From DATBGZ01 sp036557785 (GTDB lineage: Bacteria; Actinomycetota; Actinomycetes; Mycobacteriales; Micromonosporaceae): DNA of 64,000 nt. Made by a program: the position numbers and the translations under genes. The DNA lies in contig DATBGZ010000089.1 in the NCBI GenBank assembly GCA_036557785.1, positions 62,001-126,000 on the forward strand, read 5' to 3'. Positions within the stretch are counted from its first letter, which is position 1, and each line of letters begins with the position of its first letter. Under the pieces are notes generated by a model. That model saw only the letters and a program-made list of their open reading frames with translations. It was not told where the DNA came from and ran no database searches. Shown here in pieces: positions 61,515 through 64,000 of the stretch.

Positions 61515-61829
61515 ATGAGCCAGCCACACTACAGCGACGACGGCCGCATCACGTACAACTTCGGCGCCATCATGGATGTGGCCACCGCCATCGGCACCTT
61601 CGAGGGCGCCATGGACGGAGCACTGCAGGACCTCTACGACTCATTCACCGCCCTCTTCACGAGGGACGAGTGGACCGGCACCGCCGGGCAGGCCTGCGAC
61701 AATGCCCGCCAGCAATGGAACAAGGGCGCGCTGGAGATCAAGAACGCGCTCAAGCAGGTCGGCCTCAAGCTGAACCTCTCGGTCGAACGCATCCAGCAGA
61801 TCGACCACCAGATCGCCGCCAACATGTGA
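61515..61829 (+). CDS. WXG100-family Esx protein
   Basis: The 104-residue product has the two-helix WXG100 layout with the motif EWTGTAGQA near residue 52: ITYNFGAIMDVATAIGTFEGAMDGALQDLYDSFTALF and ACDNARQQWNKGALEIKNALKQVGLKLNLSVERI. The C-terminus ends with IDHQIAANM. A clear YxxxD/E export signal is not evident; it is likely secreted with the preceding protein through EccC. GGGAGGGAC lies upstream of the ATG (61515). Confidence 0.9.
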   Translation: MSQPHYSDDGRITYNFGAIMDVATAIGTFEGAMDGALQDLYDSFTALFTRDEWTGTAGQACDNARQQWNKGALEIKNALKQVGLKLNLSVERIQQIDHQIAANM

Positions 61830-61833
61830 CGCG

Positions 61834-61874
61834 GTTATCCGCATGGATGGCGCGATGCCATCCATGCGGATAAC
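61834..61874 (+). terminator. perfect 18-bp hairpin after the esx pair
   Basis: GTTATCCGCATGGATGGC at 61834-61851 is followed by 5 nt and its exact inverse complement at 61857-61874. It begins 5 nt after the esx stop and ends 27 nt before the next ATG. The length and perfect match far exceed the other hairpins here. There is no U-tract. It may act as a partial terminator or stabiliser that keeps esx mRNA abundant compared with the downstream genes. Confidence 0.65.
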
Positions 61875-61901
61875 TGATGTGATAGCGACGGGGAAGGCGA
61901 C

Positions 61902-62885
61902 ATGCACGATTCTGGCGATGGTGGCGGCGGGGGGCCGAGCTACGACAGCTTCGCCCAGCCCAAGGTCGAGCTGAACATCCACGGGATGATCGACTTCTAC
62001 CTGGCCATGATGGGGCTGCAAGGCGACGCGGCCAACCACGCCATGATGTCGTTGGTCGGGATGGAGCAGCAGATCCTCGACGGTCTGCACACGCCCAACC
62101 GGCTCGGTCAGGTCTTCCCCGAGGGCGCCGAGGTGGCGCGCCGCATGTACGAACGCCACTCGGACTTCAACCACTTCTTCGCCGATGTCGTCCTCGGCCT
62201 GCAGAGCATCGGGTCCGCCGCTGGCGTCGTCGCCGAGATGTACGGTCACGCCGACTTCGACAACAACATGGACATCAGCAAGATATCGTTCGCCTTCGCT
62301 GACCCGAACACGAATCCGCCGCCCGGCTTCCGCGACTACCAGACCCTGTACGAGACGCGTGATCAGGACCAGGGGGGCAACGCGTACGCGATGGCGCTCA
62401 ACGAGTCGGGGTACACCCAGTCGATCTACCCGGCCCGCGGTGTCTCCGTCTTTCTCTACCCGGATGGTTCGACCAGGCAGGTCGTCTCCCAGCAGTACTC
62501 AGACGGGCACACGGTCACCGAGACCACGGTCTATGCCAACGGCACCCTGGTGCAGAAGACCACCGTCACGACCAACACGGACAAGTACGGCAATCAGGTC
62601 CAGGTCACGGAAACCACCGACGGCGACACCCAGAACGGCCGCACGGTGACCTCGACCCAGGAGACCGACCCGTTGAACGGGAAACTCAAGATCACCTATC
62701 AGACCACGGTCGTCGTCGACGGTAAGACGCTCCCGCCGGACCCCGCGACGAGCGTGGAGATCGGCCCCGACGACCACACCGGGCACCAGGACCCGGACCC
62801 CGCGGGCCCGATCGAGAACGCCCAGTTGACACTGCACACCCAGGGTTCGGACTACGAGATCCAGGAGGGCGGCGCCGACCCGTGA
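61902..62885 (+). CDS. type VII locus protein with helical N-terminus and beta-repeat C-terminus, unknown
   Basis: The 327-residue product has no signal peptide. Residues 20-130 are helical (LNIHGMIDFYLAMMGLQGDAANHAMMSLVGMEQQILDGL, and ERHSDFNHFFADVVLGLQSIGSAAGVVAEMYGHA), recalling the helical bundles of ESX substrates. Residues 165-275 consist of short Thr/Val-rich beta strands with turns (VSVFLYPDGSTRQVVSQQYSDGHTVTETTVYANGTLVQKTT). I do not recognise the family. Its place between the esx pair and a WXG protein suggests a substrate or accessory factor. Confidence 0.75.
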   Translation: MHDSGDGGGGGPSYDSFAQPKVELNIHGMIDFYLAMMGLQGDAANHAMMSLVGMEQQILDGLHTPNRLGQVFPEGAEVARRMYERHSDFNHFFADVVLGLQSIGSAAGVVAEMYGHADFDNNMDISKISFAFADPNTNPPPGFRDYQTLYETRDQDQGGNAYAMALNESGYTQSIYPARGVSVFLYPDGSTRQVVSQQYSDGHTVTETTVYANGTLVQKTTVTTNTDKYGNQVQVTETTDGDTQNGRTVTSTQETDPLNGKLKITYQTTVVVDGKTLPPDPATSVEIGPDDHTGHQDPDPAGPIENAQLTLHTQGSDYEIQEGGADP

Positions 62886-62895
62886 GGACACGCTC

Positions 62896-64000
62896 ATGAC
62901 CGACGACGGCCCGTACTTCGGATATACCACCGGCGGCAACGCGCGACTGATGCGCGAGCGCTGGTTCGGGCGCCACACCGGCGACGATGTCGTGCACTAC
63001 CAGCCACCCGAGGAGACCGTGCCCTACCTGGGCCGGACCACACAGGCGGTCAGCGACGACGATCGCTTCTACGACGAGAACCTCAGGGATGTCTCCAAGC
63101 ACAGCACGGTCGAGCAGGTCTATCACCGGATCTGGGGCCAGGACCCGGACGCGGTCGAGACGCTCGGCGATCAGTGGGCGATCGCGCGCAACGTCATCGA
63201 CGACCTGACCCAGCGGGTACGGGGCATCGCGCTGGCACTCAGGTACGGCGGCGACGGCTCGGACCCTGACGGCGTGGGGTGGAGCGGCCAGGGCGCGGAC
63301 GAGTTCCTCAAGCGCGGTCCGGGTGCCACCCTCAAGTCACTGGACGACTGGCGCCAGTTCGCCAGCGACACCGAGATGGCCTCGTACATGATCGCCACGA
63401 TCATCCGCCGGTACCGCTGGCAGATCCATGACTACTACTGGAACACGTACGTGCCGAAGATGAACGAGGCATCGCGTACCTGGTGGGGTTGGTCGCAGAT
63501 CTATCCGCCCACCATCGACCAGCTTGCGAGCGGTGGTCCGGAGCTCAACGCCATGCGGCAGGACTACATCGACAACCTGCGTGAGGCCGAGCTGCCGCTG
63601 CGTCCGCAGGCACAGATGATCCAGTGGAACATGGCCCAGGAGTACTGGTCGACGATCACGCAGGACCTGGGCGGCCGGCCCACGGTCTACGAGGGGCCGA
63701 CCGACGCGATCAAAGAGGACCCCAACGCGATCGCCAAGATCCTCACCCCGAAGATGCCCAGCTTCCCCTCGGCGCCAACCGCGCCGTCGTTGCCTGACCC
63801 GCCGGCCATCCCTACCCTCCCGCCGTCGCCAGGCGTGACCGACCCGCCCGGCGGCGGGAGCGGAGCACCCGGAGCACCGGGTGTTCCCGGCGAACCCGGC
63901 GACCCTGGTGTGCCGGGCCTGCCGGGTGCGGGCGCGATCCCGGTGCCGCCAACCATTCCCGGGCTCGGCGGCGCCGGCGGCAAGGTGCCGGGAGTGCTGC
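62896..64000 (+). CDS. long WXG-type protein with collagen-like Gly-X-Pro tail, 3' end outside the window
   Basis: ATG 62896 lies 10 bp after the previous stop, and about 368 codons are visible with no stop. The N-terminal region (1-220) is helical and contains GVGWSGQGADEF, the WXG loop, at about residues 128-139, followed by Trp-rich helices (RRYRWQIHDYYWNTYVPKMN, RTWWGWSQIYPP). From residue 300 it is Pro-rich, and 63862-63930 encodes eight Gly-X-Y triplets (GAP, GAP, GVP, GEP, GDP, GVP, GLP, GAG), seven with Pro at position three as in collagen. Likely an exported ESX protein with an extended stalk. Confidence 0.8.
   Translation, partial: MTDDGPYFGYTTGGNARLMRERWFGRHTGDDVVHYQPPEETVPYLGRTTQAVSDDDRFYDENLRDVSKHSTVEQVYHRIWGQDPDAVETLGDQWAIARNVIDDLTQRVRGIALALRYGGDGSDPDGVGWSGQGADEFLKRGPGATLKSLDDWRQFASDTEMASYMIATIIRRYRWQIHDYYWNTYVPKMNEASRTWWGWSQIYPPTIDQLASGGPELNAMRQDYIDNLREAELPLRPQAQMIQWNMAQEYWSTITQDLGGRPTVYEGPTDAIKEDPNAIAKILTPKMPSFPSAPTAPSLPDPPAIPTLPPSPGVTDPPGGGSGAPGAPGVPGEPGDPGVPGLPGAGAIPVPPTIPGLGGAGGKVPGVL

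Noticed and set aside
61834..61874. Phage or plasmid attachment site, or insertion-element end
   Set aside because: No integrase, transposase or target duplication is near, and the palindrome is neatly placed between two genes of one operon.

Overview
The window is 64 kb of very GC-rich DNA with dense, short-spaced genes, GTG starts and strong GC bias at third codon positions. The gene set points to an actinobacterium: adenylylatable GlnA with GlnE and GlnA2, an EccB/C/D type VII secretion locus, lipoyl genes, a mycothiol-type DinB protein, a coenzyme F420-dependent reductase family member, a conservon-like sensor and a type A RNase P RNA. Micromonosporales is my best guess for the order, but no ribosomal RNA is present to fix it.

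Layout. 1-5160: a partial alpha/beta hydrolase, a ClpP-fold protein with no catalytic triad, an ABM-type protein, a PIG-L deacetylase, an HSL-type esterase, a DinB/maleylpyruvate isomerase-like protein and lipB. 5295-10273: glnA behind a GlnR-type box, a DUF4191 membrane protein, lipA, and an archaeal-type aspS preceded by a complete-looking translational T-box riboswitch. 10383-23927: a truncated GNAT gene, an LPXTG surface protein, a penicillin acylase-family hydrolase, glnE with a class I glutamine amidotransferase, a lipoprotein, an FUSC-type membrane protein, glnA2, a membrane protein and an acyl-CoA dehydrogenase relative. 23970-32900: a lipoprotein-like secreted protein, nadE overlapping a prolyl oligopeptidase, panB, a cytochrome P450 with an F420-reductase-like gene, a GNAT protein, a strong 12-bp hairpin and a histone H1-like protein. 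32901-33992 is the least gene-dense stretch and holds a frameshifted small gene. 33993-42000: a PrmC-like methyltransferase and a dual-specificity phosphatase sharing a 29-bp divergent promoter, a DUF296 protein, a methyltransferase, rnpB, a TauE/SafE permease, an RNase H-phosphatase fusion / zinc ribbon / Nif3 operon and an XRE-TPR regulator. 42571-46497: an overlapping operon of a membrane sensor, a CvnA-like kinase and a CvnB-like roadblock protein. 46821-52580: a coiled-coil protein, MarR regulator, DUF1003-like protein, a Drr-type ABC exporter divergent from a WYL regulator, and a rhomboid protease. 52687-64000: a type VII secretion locus with an FHA protein, EccC, EccD, EccB, two Esx-type proteins, and two larger probable substrates or accessory proteins, the last running off the window with a collagen-like tail.

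How the parts fit. Glutamine metabolism recurs: GlnA carries the tyrosine that GlnE adenylylates, the glnA leader has a GlnR-type box, and glnA2, a GATase and glutamine-dependent NadE lie nearby. LipB and LipA supply lipoyl groups from genes about 2.6 kb apart. The AspRS looks non-discriminating and its T-box is built to sense an uncharged tRNA with a G discriminator base, which fits tRNA-Asp or tRNA-Asn. At least thirteen genes have a TAnnnT hexamer 6-8 nt before the start codon and no Shine-Dalgarno sequence, so leaderless transcription appears common here.
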